Source: Cohnella fermenti (GTDB taxonomy: Bacteria; Bacillota; Bacilli; Paenibacillales; Paenibacillaceae). Taken from it: a stretch of 64,000 nt of DNA. Below are positions 43,638 to 51,301 of the stretch, one piece after another. A program made the translations under genes and the position numbers. The DNA lies in NCBI RefSeq assembly GCF_004801405.1, contig NZ_SSOB01000039.1:1-64000 (forward strand), read 5' to 3'. Under the pieces are notes generated by a model. That model was not told the DNA's origin, ran no database searches, and worked only from the letters and a program-made list of their open reading frames with translations. Every line of letters starts with the position of its first letter. Position 1 is the stretch's first letter.

Positions 43638-44078
43638 TCATTCCCCTGGTTCGCCAAGAACCTCTACCGGGATGATGAGACGATCGCCGCTGCTCAGGCT
43701 TGCCGAATGATACCCGTTGCGCTCCATGATCGAATAAACGGCCTCCCGCGTATCCATGCCGCCCGCCTTGACCTCCGCCGCGATGCTCCACAGCGTGTCG
43801 CCTGTATCCACGATAACGACCGTCTCTCCGGCAGACGGAACGGAAGAGACCGGCTCGTCGGCGAACGATCTCATGAAGGAGAAACCTGCGAACAGGATAA
43901 GGAATGCTGCAGCGACGACAAGCGTCCTGAGCAGCTTCCATCCGCCGCTCGAGGTCGACTCCCGAGAAGATAAATATCCATTATGTGTTCGCCCGGATGC
44001 CGCAGACTTCGTTCTCATCGTCCTACGCCCCGCTTGCGATTGAGTGCCCGAACCTAAAACCCATACAACATGTTCCAT
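43638..44078 (-). CDS. yneA: SOS cell-division inhibitor YneA-like, LysM protein
   Basis: A 146-aa protein with a basic, Ser-rich N-terminal tail, one membrane segment (about residues 50-70, LLRTLVVAAAFLILFAGFSF) and a LysM domain outside (ETVVIVDTGDTLWSIAAEV...LSSGDRLIIPV). In B. subtilis YneA delays division during the SOS response and is encoded divergently from lexA, exactly as here. Its promoter carries LexA boxes. The N-terminus is about 40 residues longer than usual. Possible starts are the ATG at 44078 (GGAG upstream) or one 20 codons later that would give a more typical length. Confidence 0.85.
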   Translation of the reverse strand: MEHVVWVLGSGTQSQAGRRTMRTKSAASGRTHNGYLSSRESTSSGGWKLLRTLVVAAAFLILFAGFSFMRSFADEPVSSVPSAGETVVIVDTGDTLWSIAAEVKAGGMDTREAVYSIMERNGYHSASLSSGDRLIIPVEVLGEPGE

Positions 44079-44090
44079 GTTCTCACGCTC

Positions 44091-44195
44091 CAAACGTTTG
44101 TTCTGGTACGATCATAACACGAACATACGTTTGAATCAACCATTATTTAGAACATTCGTTCCCCGAGAACGAATGTTTGTACGAACTCCGGTTCT
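44091..44195. promoter_or_regulatory. Cluster of five LexA-box-like sites
   Basis: GAAC-N4-GTTC-type sites lie at 44092-44103 (AAACGTTTGTTC), 44121-44132 (GAACATACGTTT), 44150-44161 (GAACATTCGTTC, perfect), 44167-44178 (GAACGAATGTTT) and 44183-44194 (GAACTCCGGTTC, perfect). Centres are 29, 29, 17 and 16 bp apart. They cover both promoters between yneA and lexA. Confidence 0.85.
44111..44139 (-). promoter_or_regulatory. Promoter of yneA
   Basis: On the minus strand TTGATT (44134-44139) and TATGAT (44111-44116) are 17 bp apart. A LexA box fills the spacer. Confidence 0.7.
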
Positions 44196-44205
44196 GTGTT
44201 ATAAT
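44177..44205 (+). promoter_or_regulatory. Promoter of lexA
   Basis: TTGTAC (44177-44182) and perfect TATAAT (44200-44205) are 17 bp apart. A perfect LexA box lies in the spacer and another overlaps the -35, as expected for autorepression. Confidence 0.8.
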
Positions 44206-44245
44206 TTGTCATCATGTATGATTCCTAATTTGGGAGGACTGCCGC

Positions 44246-44869
44246 GTGTCCAAGATGTCCAATCGCCAGACTGCGATTCTGGAATTTATTAAGAGCGAAG
44301 TGCGCGAGAAGGGCTACCCCCCTTCCGTCCGCGAGATCGGCGAAGCGGTAGGCCTGGCTTCCAGCTCGACCGTCCACGGTCATCTCGACCGTCTCGAGAA
44401 GAAGGGGCTGATCCGCCGCGACCCGACCAAACCTCGCGCAATCGAAATTCTCGGTGAAGAGGACGACAACTTCGCCCAATACGACTATTCCGTTCGCAGG
44501 GTACCGCTCGTCGGCAAGGTGACGGCCGGCGTACCGATTACCGCGACAGAGAACATTGAAGAATATTACGCGTTGCCGGCCAGCATGGTCGGCGAACAGA
44601 ACGTATTCATGCTCTCCGTCCAGGGCGACAGCATGGTCGAAGCCGGAATCCTGAACGGCGACTTCGTGATCGTCCGCCAGCAGCAAGCGGCAAGCAACGG
44701 CGATATCGTCGTCGCGATGACGGAAGACGACGAAGCGACCGTCAAGACATTCTACAAGGAACGCGACCATATTCGCCTCCAACCGGAGAACAGCAGCATG
44801 GAGCCCCTCCGCCTCACCAAGGTCAGCATCCTCGGCAAGGTCATCGGTCTCATCCGCAGCATCCGGTAA
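44246..44869 (+). CDS. lexA: LexA repressor, SOS regulator
   Basis: A 207-aa repressor with an N-terminal winged helix (SNRQTAILEFIKSEVREKGYPPSVREIG, recognition helix near SSSTVHGHLDRL) and a C-terminal S24 peptidase domain. The self-cleavage site is in VTAGVPI (Ala-Gly), the catalytic Ser in VQGDSMVEAGI, and the Lys in EATVKTFYKE. RecA filaments on damaged DNA should trigger cleavage and release of the SOS genes, here yneA and lexA itself. The start is GTG, fixed by GGGAGGA 7 nt upstream. A strong terminator follows. Confidence 0.97.
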   Translation: MSKMSNRQTAILEFIKSEVREKGYPPSVREIGEAVGLASSSTVHGHLDRLEKKGLIRRDPTKPRAIEILGEEDDNFAQYDYSVRRVPLVGKVTAGVPITATENIEEYYALPASMVGEQNVFMLSVQGDSMVEAGILNGDFVIVRQQQAASNGDIVVAMTEDDEATVKTFYKERDHIRLQPENSSMEPLRLTKVSILGKVIGLIRSIR

Positions 44870-44878
44870 CGAACGCAG

Positions 44879-44913
44879 GCCCCGCAGATTCCCATCTGCC
44901 GGGGCTTTTTTTT
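44879..44913 (+). terminator. lexA terminator
   Basis: GCCCCG-CAGAT pairs with ATCTG-C-CGGGGC (44879-44905, one bulge), followed by eight T. Confidence 0.9.
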
Positions 44914-45310
44914 GTTGAACTGCGCACTTGAGCGGACGGAGCGGCGGATGGCGAATTAGAGTAACCAAACTGCGGCATAGGCTATACGGAGCGGCGAAGG
45001 CGGGATGAGCGTGGTTGAACTGCGCACTTGGGCGGGACGGAGCGGCGGATGGCGAATAAGAGTAACCAAACTGCGGCATAGGCCAGGCGGAGCGACGAAG
45101 GCGGGATGAGCGTGGTTGAACTGCGCACTTGGGCGGGACGGAGCGGCGGATGGCGAATGAGAGTAACCAAACTGCGGCATAGGCTATACGGATGGCGAAG
45201 GCGGGATGAGCGTGGTTGAACTGCGCACTTGGGCGGGACGGAGCGGCGGATGGCGAATAAGAGTAACCAAACTGCGCACATAGGCCAGGCGGAGCGGCGA
45301 AGGCATGAGG
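44914..45310. repeat. Four ~100-bp tandem repeats built from two ~50-bp half units
   Basis: Units start with GTTGAACTGCGCACTTG at 44914, 45014, 45115 and 45215 and are about 95% alike by eye. Inside each, two half units begin with CGGAGCGGCG and reach AACTGCG, about 50 bp apart, so an older ~50-bp repeat was doubled. The last unit has a mixed half (AACTGCGCACATAGG). The array starts right at the lexA T-run. It has no gene of its own. Confidence 0.9.
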
Positions 45311-45322
45311 AATTCTCGATAT

Positions 45323-45510
45323 GAATGTGATTTTTCACATTCACTGGTGCCGATAAGGCGCTTTTGGAAGCAATAAATGTGAAAAACCACATAAAACGCG
45401 TCTATGCGGAGCCGAATTCGCGGTATATATGTGAAATTTCGCATACAATCGTGCTGATGAGGGGCTTTGCGGCGCAATGAATGTGAAAAACCGCATAAAA
45501 CGTCGTCCCC
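45323..45510. repeat. 52-bp repeat array, four units (locus 4)
   Basis: Cores ATGTGATTTTTCACAT, ATGTGAAAAACCACAT, ATGTGAAATTTCGCAT and ATGTGAAAAACCGCAT start at 45325, 45377, 45429 and 45481, each exactly 52 bp apart. The first is a perfect hairpin with flanks (GAATGTGA/TCACATTC). Spacers often end in GGCGC-rich sequence. It follows the 100-bp array between convergent lexA and glnA. Confidence 0.9.
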
Positions 45511-45566
45511 CATGCCCGTGCCTGTAAGGCGCCGGATTCGTCGCGCGCGAATCAAAGCGCACAGCA

Positions 45567-45612
45567 CAACCGCCGCGGCTGCTCCCTTCAAGAGGGGCTT
45601 CCGCGGCGGTTG
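45567..45612 (-). terminator. glnA terminator hairpin
   Basis: CAACCGCCGCGG (45567-45578) pairs with CCGCGGCGGTTG (45601-45612), with an inner CCCT/AGGG stem, about 14 nt past the glnA stop. The T-run is poor. Confidence 0.6.
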
Positions 45613-45625
45613 GCTTGTTCCAAGC

Positions 45626-46957
45626 TTAGTAGGTCGTCATGTACTGATCGCGTTCCCACTGATGAATCTGGGTGCGATAAATATCCCACTCGATCTCCTT
45701 CATCTCGTAGAAGTGGCTCAGCGCATGGTCTCCGAGCGCCTCGCAGACCACTTCGTCGCGCAGCATGTCGCCGAGAGCCTCGTGCAGGTCGCCCGGCAGG
45801 CTCGGGATGCCAGCCTCTTCGCGCTCTTCCTCGGTCATGATGTAGATATTGCGGTCGACCGGAGCCGGCAGCGGAGTCTTCTTCTGGATGCCGTCCAGGC
45901 CGGCCTTCAGCATGACGGCCAGAGCGAGGTACGGGTTGGCGGCCGGGTCCGGGTTGCGGACTTCGACGCGCGTGCTGAGCCCGCGGGACGCCGGGATACG
46001 GATCATCGGGCTGCGGTTGCTCGCGGACCAAGCGACGTATACCGGAGCTTCGTAGCCCGGCACAAGACGCTTGTACGAGTTGATCGTCGGGTTCGTGATC
46101 GCCGCCATGCCGCGCGCATGCTTCAGGATGCCGGACATGAATTGGCGTCCGACTACGCTGAGGCCAAGCTTGTCGCTCGGCTCGAAGAACGCGTTCTCGC
46201 TGCCGCGGAACAGCGACAAGTGGCAGTGCATGCCCGAGCCGTTCACGCCGAACAGCGGCTTCGGCATGAACGTCGCATGCAGGCCGTGTTGCCTTGCGAT
46301 CGTCTTGACGACAAGCTTGAACGTCTGAATCTGGTCGGCGGCGCGAATCGCGTCCGCATACTTGAAGTCGATCTCATGCTGGCCGGGAGCGACTTCGTGG
46401 TGCGAAGCCTCGATCTCGAAGCCCATCTCTTCGAGCATCAGCACGATATCGCGGCGGCAGTTCTCTCCGAGGTCCGTCGGAGCCAGGTCGAAGTAGCCGC
46501 CCTGGTCGTTCAGTTCCATCGTCGGGTTGCCCTTGTCGTCCGTCTGGAACAGGAAGAATTCCGGCTCCGGTCCGACGTTCATCGTGCTGAAGCCCATCTC
46601 TTCCGCTTCCTGCAGCGCACGCTTGAGGATGCCGCGCGGGTCGCCGGCGAACGGCGTGCCGTCCGGCATGTAGATGTCGCAGATCAGGCGAGCGACGCGA
46701 TCCTCGGTCACCCACGGGAACACGACCCATGTATCCAGGTCCGGATACAGGTACATGTCCGATTCCTCGATCCGCACGTACCCTTCGATCGAAGAGCCGT
46801 CGAACATCATCTTGTTGTCCAGAGCCTTCGGAAGCTGGCTGACCGGAATCTCGACGTTCTTGATGATTCCCATCAAGTCCGTGAACTGCAGCCGAACGAA
46901 GCGAACGTTCTGCTCCTTGGCAATCCTCATAATATCTTCGCGAGTGTAGTTGCTCAT
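45626..46957 (-). CDS. glnA: Glutamine synthetase, type I
   Basis: A 443-aa enzyme that makes glutamine from glutamate, ammonia and ATP as a dodecamer. Segments are VRLQFTDLMG, MFDGSSIEGYVRIEESDMYL, the metal and glutamate region MNVGPEPEFFLF, HEVAPGQHEIDFKYADA, HATFMPKPLFGVNGSGMHCH, and NSYKRLVPGYEAPVY. The length fits the short GSI-alpha form without adenylylation. It is second in the glnRA operon, 31 nt after glnR behind AGGAGG. In Bacillus the feedback-inhibited enzyme also signals nitrogen status to GlnR and TnrA. Confidence 0.97.
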   Translation of the reverse strand: MSNYTREDIMRIAKEQNVRFVRLQFTDLMGIIKNVEIPVSQLPKALDNKMMFDGSSIEGYVRIEESDMYLYPDLDTWVVFPWVTEDRVARLICDIYMPDGTPFAGDPRGILKRALQEAEEMGFSTMNVGPEPEFFLFQTDDKGNPTMELNDQGGYFDLAPTDLGENCRRDIVLMLEEMGFEIEASHHEVAPGQHEIDFKYADAIRAADQIQTFKLVVKTIARQHGLHATFMPKPLFGVNGSGMHCHLSLFRGSENAFFEPSDKLGLSVVGRQFMSGILKHARGMAAITNPTINSYKRLVPGYEAPVYVAWSASNRSPMIRIPASRGLSTRVEVRNPDPAANPYLALAVMLKAGLDGIQKKTPLPAPVDRNIYIMTEEEREEAGIPSLPGDLHEALGDMLRDEVVCEALGDHALSHFYEMKEIEWDIYRTQIHQWERDQYMTTY

Positions 46958-46988
46958 GACATCCTCCTTGAAATAGGCGGAACCCGGA

Positions 46989-47408
46989 TTATTTGTTCTT
47001 GAAGAAGCGCGACAGCTCCCCTTGAATCAGGGATACTTGGCCCGGACGCTTGTTGCCGGCCATCAGTTGCTGCTTGAGCAAGCGATGGAGCTGCGAATCG
47101 GTCATCTCGCGGCGCTTGACCTCGGATTGCTCGCTAATGATCGTGCCGTCATCGGCGCCGTCGCCGACCGGATTCATCACTTGCTTGATGCCGGCGATAT
47201 TCACGCCCTTCTCGATCAGAGCCTTGATCTCGAGCAGTCGCTCTACGTCGTTAAAAGAGAACATCCGTTGGTTACCCGCCGTCCGCGCCGGTTGGATAAG
47301 CTCGTGCTGTTCGTAATATCGAATTTGCCGGGCTGTCAGGTCCGTCAGCTTCATGACGATTCCAATTGGGAATAACGCCATATTCCTTCTTATCTCATCG
47401 CCAGCCAT
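46989..47408 (-). CDS. glnR: GlnR, MerR-family nitrogen repressor
   Basis: A 139-aa MerR-type regulator. The N-terminal winged helix has LTARQIRYYEQHELIQPART and FSFNDVERLLEIKALIEKGVNIAGIKQVM. The C-terminal tail (DSQLHRLLKQQL, ending ELSRFFKNK) is the part that in B. subtilis is contacted by feedback-inhibited glutamine synthetase to allow DNA binding. It is the first gene of glnRA and should repress its own operon when glutamine is plentiful, through the two operator sites upstream. The start is the ATG after GGAAGG; a TTG three codons earlier is possible. Confidence 0.95.
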   Translation of the reverse strand: MAGDEIRRNMALFPIGIVMKLTDLTARQIRYYEQHELIQPARTAGNQRMFSFNDVERLLEIKALIEKGVNIAGIKQVMNPVGDGADDGTIISEQSEVKRREMTDSQLHRLLKQQLMAGNKRPGQVSLIQGELSRFFKNK

Positions 47409-47453
47409 ACGTATCAACCTTCCATGAAGACACTTTGTTTTGTAACCTCTTCC

Positions 47454-47503
47454 ATTGTAACTTCATTCCACAAACGTGTCAATGAATGTAAGGTTTAATT
47501 ACG
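47454..47503 (-). promoter_or_regulatory. glnRA promoter with two GlnR boxes
   Basis: On the minus strand a perfect TTGACA (47477-47482) and TACAAT (47454-47459) are 17 bp apart. Sites matching TGTNAN7TNACA with one mismatch each lie at 47456-47472 (over the -10 and spacer) and 47487-47503 (just upstream of the -35). Their centres are 31 bp apart. Confidence 0.8.
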
Positions 47504-47544
47504 GAATTGATTGCCGACTTTCGTCGATTTTTCGGTGCGGGACG

Positions 47545-48798
47545 TCACAGTAAATTTTTGCGCTGCATATCCTCTATCACCTGACGTACCGCCAATTTAA
47601 CATGGCCGTAAGTAAGTCCTCCCTGCATGAACGCAATGTAAGGTTCCCGAATCGGCGCGTCCGCGGACAGCTCCAGACTGCCGCCCTGGATGAACGTTCC
47701 CGCCGCCATGATGACAGGGTTCTCGTACCCCGGCATGTCCCATGGTTCCGGCACGACATGCGAATCCACCGCGGCTGCGCGCTGGATCGCCTGGACGAAG
47801 GTAATGAGATGGTCCGCCGACCGGAAGCGGATCGCCTGGATCAAGTCGGTGCGCGGATCATTCTGCCTGGGATGAGTCTCGAAGCCGAGCCGTTCGAAGG
47901 CGGAAGCGGCGAAAATACTCCCTTTAACAGCCTGTCCGACGAGAAGCGGAGCGAGGTACAGCCCTTGGAAGATCGATCGGGTCGTGCCGAGCATCGCGCC
48001 GACCTCTCCGCCGATTCCCGGCGCCGTCAAGCGGTAAGCCGCCAGCTCGACCAGCTCCTTGCGACCCGCGATGTAGCCTCCGCTGGCGGCGATGCCGCCC
48101 CCCGGGTTCTTGATCAGCGAGCCCGCGATCAGATCGACGCCGACGTCCGTCGGTTCCCGCTCCTCGGTGAATTCTCCATAACAATTATCGGCGAAAATAA
48201 TCGCGTCTTCCTTGAGCGACCGAAGCTTGCCGACCATCGCTTCGATCTGATCGATCGTGAACGACGGTCTCCAGTCGTACCCGCGGGAGCGCTGCAGCGC
48301 GAACAGCTTCGTGCGGGGAGTTACGGCCGCCTTCACGCCTTCCCAGTCGATGCCGCCGTCTGCCAGCAGAGGCACGAACGTGAAGCCGACGCCCCAGTCG
48401 GCGAGCGATCCCGTTCCGTCCCCCGGCTTCCCGAGAACTTTATGGAGCGTGTCGTACGGCTTGCCCGTGACGAATACGATCTCGTCTCCCGGACGCAGCG
48501 CCCCGAACAGCGCGATGCCGATCGTGTGCGTGCCGGACACGAAGTGCGGCCTCACGAGCGCGGCCTCCGCGCCGAAGACGTCCGCATAGACTTCGTCCAG
48601 CACCTCGCGGCCGCGATCGTTGTAGCCGTAGCCCGTCGACGAATTGAAGTGGAAGTCGCTCACGCGGCTCTTCTGGAACGCCTTGATCACCTTCCATTGA
48701 TTCCGCTCGGCAATCCGGTCCGTCTCGTCCAGCCGTTCTCTCGCTGCCATCTCCGCTTCTCTCGCGAAGCTTGCCCAATTCCCGTCCCAGCTACTCAT
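47545..48798 (-). CDS. ynbB: YnbB-like PLP-dependent aminotransferase/lyase (methionine gamma-lyase family)
   Basis: A 417-aa fold-type I pyridoxal-phosphate protein of the cystathionine-lyase-like YnbB group. Recognisable parts are STGYGYNDRGREVLDEVYADVFGAEAALVRPHFVSGTH, IFADNCYGEFTEEREP (cofactor Asp region), and SLIKNPGGGIAASGGYIAG (Schiff-base Lys). The reaction is not established; the common label 'aluminum resistance protein' is historical. Position between hflX and glnR is the same as in B. subtilis. The upstream hflX gene ends 36 nt before it on the same strand. Confidence 0.88.
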   Translation of the reverse strand: MSSWDGNWASFAREAEMAARERLDETDRIAERNQWKVIKAFQKSRVSDFHFNSSTGYGYNDRGREVLDEVYADVFGAEAALVRPHFVSGTHTIGIALFGALRPGDEIVFVTGKPYDTLHKVLGKPGDGTGSLADWGVGFTFVPLLADGGIDWEGVKAAVTPRTKLFALQRSRGYDWRPSFTIDQIEAMVGKLRSLKEDAIIFADNCYGEFTEEREPTDVGVDLIAGSLIKNPGGGIAASGGYIAGRKELVELAAYRLTAPGIGGEVGAMLGTTRSIFQGLYLAPLLVGQAVKGSIFAASAFERLGFETHPRQNDPRTDLIQAIRFRSADHLITFVQAIQRAAAVDSHVVPEPWDMPGYENPVIMAAGTFIQGGSLELSADAPIREPYIAFMQGGLTYGHVKLAVRQVIEDMQRKNLL

Positions 48799-48834
48799 CG
48801 TCTTCCAATCCCGTTCCCCTCTTAGTTAACCTCA

Positions 48835-50202
48835 TTAATTATCGCTTGTCTTCGCCGCATTCGCGGTTGCCATGCCATCCGCAGCCCCCGCACCGCCAGC
48901 GCCCGCCGAACTCTCGCTCTCCGCGAAGTAAGGCAGGAGCGGCCGCCCGCGCTTCTCCATGTCGCCCGCATTCAGGCGAATCGTCAGCACAAGCCAGTCG
49001 TCCTCGGTCATCTGCGAGAGCACCTCGCCCACCCGGTAGGCGAGCGCGGCAAGATCGCCGCGCGAGGCCGGCAGCTTAAGCTTGGCCACGCCGCCGAGCA
49101 GCTTGTCCTCGATGCTTCGAAGCAGCCGCTCCATATCCGCCTCGCGGAAGGCGCTGATCCGCAGCGTCTCCGGGCCGCCCGCGAGCAGCTCCTCGTCCGC
49201 ATCCGGCAGCAGGTCGATCTTGTTGTAGACGAGAAGCGTCGGCTTGCCGGATGCGCCGAGCTCGCCGAGCACCTCGTCGACGACTTCCCGCTGGCGATCG
49301 CGCATCGGCGAGGAAGCGTCCATGACATGCAGAAGCAGATCGGCTTCGTTCGCCTCCTCCAGCGTCGCCCGGAATGCAGCGACGAGATCGTGGGGAAGGT
49401 TCTGAATGAAGCCGACCGTGTCGGTCAGCAGCACTTCCTTGCCGCTCGGAAGCCGCAACTGCCGCGAGGTCGGATCGAGCGTGGCGAACAGCTTATCCTC
49501 CGCCAGCACGTCCGCGCGCGTCAACTGACGCAGCAGCGTGGACTTGCCGGCGTTCGTATAACCGACGAGAGCGACCTGAACCGCTCCGTTCTTCCGCCTT
49601 CTCTCCCGGTGCAGTTGCCGATGCGCCTGGACGGTCTCAAGCTGCCGCTTCAGCTCCCCGATCCGGCCGCGAATATGACGGCGATCGGTCTCCAGCTTCG
49701 TCTCGCCCGGCCCTCTCGTGCCGATGCCGCCGCCGAGCCGGGACAGGTTCTTCCCTTGCCCGGACAGCCGCGGCAGCAGATAGGTGAGCTGCGCCAGCTC
49801 GACCTGAAGAATGCCCTCGCGCGTCTTCGCCCGCCCGGCGAAAATATCGAGAATAAGCTGGGTGCGATCAATGATCTTCGCGTCCAGCGCCTCTTCGAGG
49901 TTGCGCACCTGCGCCCCGGACAGCTCCTGGTCGAAGATGACCGTAGACAGCTCCTCCGCGCGCACGAGCTCCTTCAGCTCGAGCGCCTTGCCCTTCCCGA
50001 CGAACCACTTCGAATCGGGGACGTCCCGATTCTGCATCGCCGTCCCCGCCACGGTCACTCCCGCCGTCTCGGCGAGCTGCACAAGCTCCTCCAAGGAAAT
50101 CCTCGGATCGACGCCCGAGCGGCGGCTCTCGTCGGTCACCAGACTGACCAGCAACGCCCTCTCTTCGCGCCGGGCTTCGGTATCATACGTATAACCTCTC
50201 AT
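48835..50202 (-). CDS. hflX: GTPase HflX
   Basis: A 455-aa ribosome-associated GTPase, thought to split stalled 70S ribosomes during stress. The N-terminal HflX domain (SLEELVQLAETAGVTVAGTAMQ, FVGKGKALEL) and GGIGTRGPGETKLE precede the G domain: G1 GYTNAGKS, G3 DTVGFIQNLP, G4 VYNKIDLL. The C-terminus has about 40 extra Ala/Gly-rich residues. The ATG at 50202 was chosen, with GGAGG 14 nt upstream; a TTG seven codons earlier is an alternative. Downstream of spoVK on the same strand. Confidence 0.93.
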   Translation of the reverse strand: MRGYTYDTEARREERALLVSLVTDESRRSGVDPRISLEELVQLAETAGVTVAGTAMQNRDVPDSKWFVGKGKALELKELVRAEELSTVIFDQELSGAQVRNLEEALDAKIIDRTQLILDIFAGRAKTREGILQVELAQLTYLLPRLSGQGKNLSRLGGGIGTRGPGETKLETDRRHIRGRIGELKRQLETVQAHRQLHRERRRKNGAVQVALVGYTNAGKSTLLRQLTRADVLAEDKLFATLDPTSRQLRLPSGKEVLLTDTVGFIQNLPHDLVAAFRATLEEANEADLLLHVMDASSPMRDRQREVVDEVLGELGASGKPTLLVYNKIDLLPDADEELLAGGPETLRISAFREADMERLLRSIEDKLLGGVAKLKLPASRGDLAALAYRVGEVLSQMTEDDWLVLTIRLNAGDMEKRGRPLLPYFAESESSAGAGGAGAADGMATANAAKTSDN

Positions 50203-50262
50203 CGTCTGCCAGCTTTCCTCCAATGCTCTCTCCGTCTTTTTCCCCCGGACTGCCCGCGCCCT

Positions 50263-51249
50263 TCAGCCTCTCTTCTCGTCGGCCGTCAGGTCCTCCGGCT
50301 TCAGCGCCATGAGCTCTAGCCGGCTCGGCGACGCTTCCGGGTATTGATGCAGCAGCCGCACCGCCTGGTTGCGGATCGCCCGCTCGAGCAGGTTGCGCAC
50401 GTAACGGGCGTTGCTGAAGTGGAACGGCGAATCGTTGCGCTCCTGCACGATCAACTGGCGAATTCGCTGCAGCGACTGCGGATGCCAGGTGTATTCGCGA
50501 TCCTTCGCCATCCCTTCGGCAATCAGGATAAGCTGATCGGTCGTGTAATCCGTGAACTCCATCTGAATCGGGAAGCGCGACGGAAGCCCCGGATTCGTCA
50601 TCAGGAAGAAGTCGATCTCCATCGTGTACCCGGCGAGAATGAGCACGAACTGGTTCTTGTAGTCCTCCATTGCCTTCACCAATGTGTCGATCGCTTCCTT
50701 GCCGAAGTCCTTCTCGCCGCCGCGCGCGAGGCTGTACGCCTCATCGATGAAGAGCACGCCGCCCAGCGCCTTCTTCACCAGATCGCGCGTCTTCTGGGCG
50801 GTATGCCCGATATACTCGCCGACCAGATCGGCCCTCTCCACCTCGACGAGATGGCCCTTGGCAAGCAGCCCCATTCCCTGGAACAGCCTCGCCAGCAGCC
50901 TCGCCACCGTCGTCTTGCCCGTTCCCGGATTCCCTTTGAAAATCATATGATACACATGCGACTGGCACGCCAGTCCCGCATCGCTGCGGAATTGCGTCAC
51001 CTGCAGAAGCGCGTAAATCTCGTACACGAGCGCCTTCACGTTGTCCAGACCCGTCATCTTGTCGAGCTCGCGCTGCCATTCCAGCCACGGCCCGGTGGCC
51101 GGTATCGATCTTGTCGCCTGTTCCGAAGAGGCCGCCGCCGAAGCGCCGACCGTGTCGCTTGTTCGAAGCACGACGTTAATCTGCCTGGAGGGCCGGGCCC
51201 CCGCCCGGTTCCCTGGATCGGAATTCCTTGCGCCAACGTTCAACGCCAT
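50263..51249 (-). CDS. spoVK: Stage V sporulation protein K, AAA+ ATPase
   Basis: A 328-aa AAA+ ATPase of the CbxX/CfxQ type. Walker A is GNPGTGKTT, Walker B VLFIDEAYSLARGG, and sensor and arginine-finger regions follow (NPGLPSRFPIQMEFTDY). The N-terminal ~65 residues are variable. SpoVK is needed for spore maturation in B. subtilis, and its presence implies an endospore-forming host. It sits upstream of hflX as in Bacillus. The start is uncertain between adjacent GTG and ATG, with GGGG very close. Confidence 0.92.
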   Translation of the reverse strand: MALNVGARNSDPGNRAGARPSRQINVVLRTSDTVGASAAASSEQATRSIPATGPWLEWQRELDKMTGLDNVKALVYEIYALLQVTQFRSDAGLACQSHVYHMIFKGNPGTGKTTVARLLARLFQGMGLLAKGHLVEVERADLVGEYIGHTAQKTRDLVKKALGGVLFIDEAYSLARGGEKDFGKEAIDTLVKAMEDYKNQFVLILAGYTMEIDFFLMTNPGLPSRFPIQMEFTDYTTDQLILIAEGMAKDREYTWHPQSLQRIRQLIVQERNDSPFHFSNARYVRNLLERAIRNQAVRLLHQYPEASPSRLELMALKPEDLTADEKRG

Positions 51250-51301
51250 CACCCCGCATAGCTGAAGTCGGCCGATGCCCGTTAGGCGCGGGGCCGCTAC
51301 C

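Noticed and set aside
45323..45510. CRISPR array
   Set aside because: Regular spacing of ~16-bp cores with different spacers looks CRISPR-like, but cores differ from unit to unit, only four units exist, spacers share partial similarity, and no cas gene is present.
44982..45591. Minus-strand frames through the repeat arrays
   Set aside because: They translate the repeats in several frames with no ribosome site or codon bias, so coding is unlikely.
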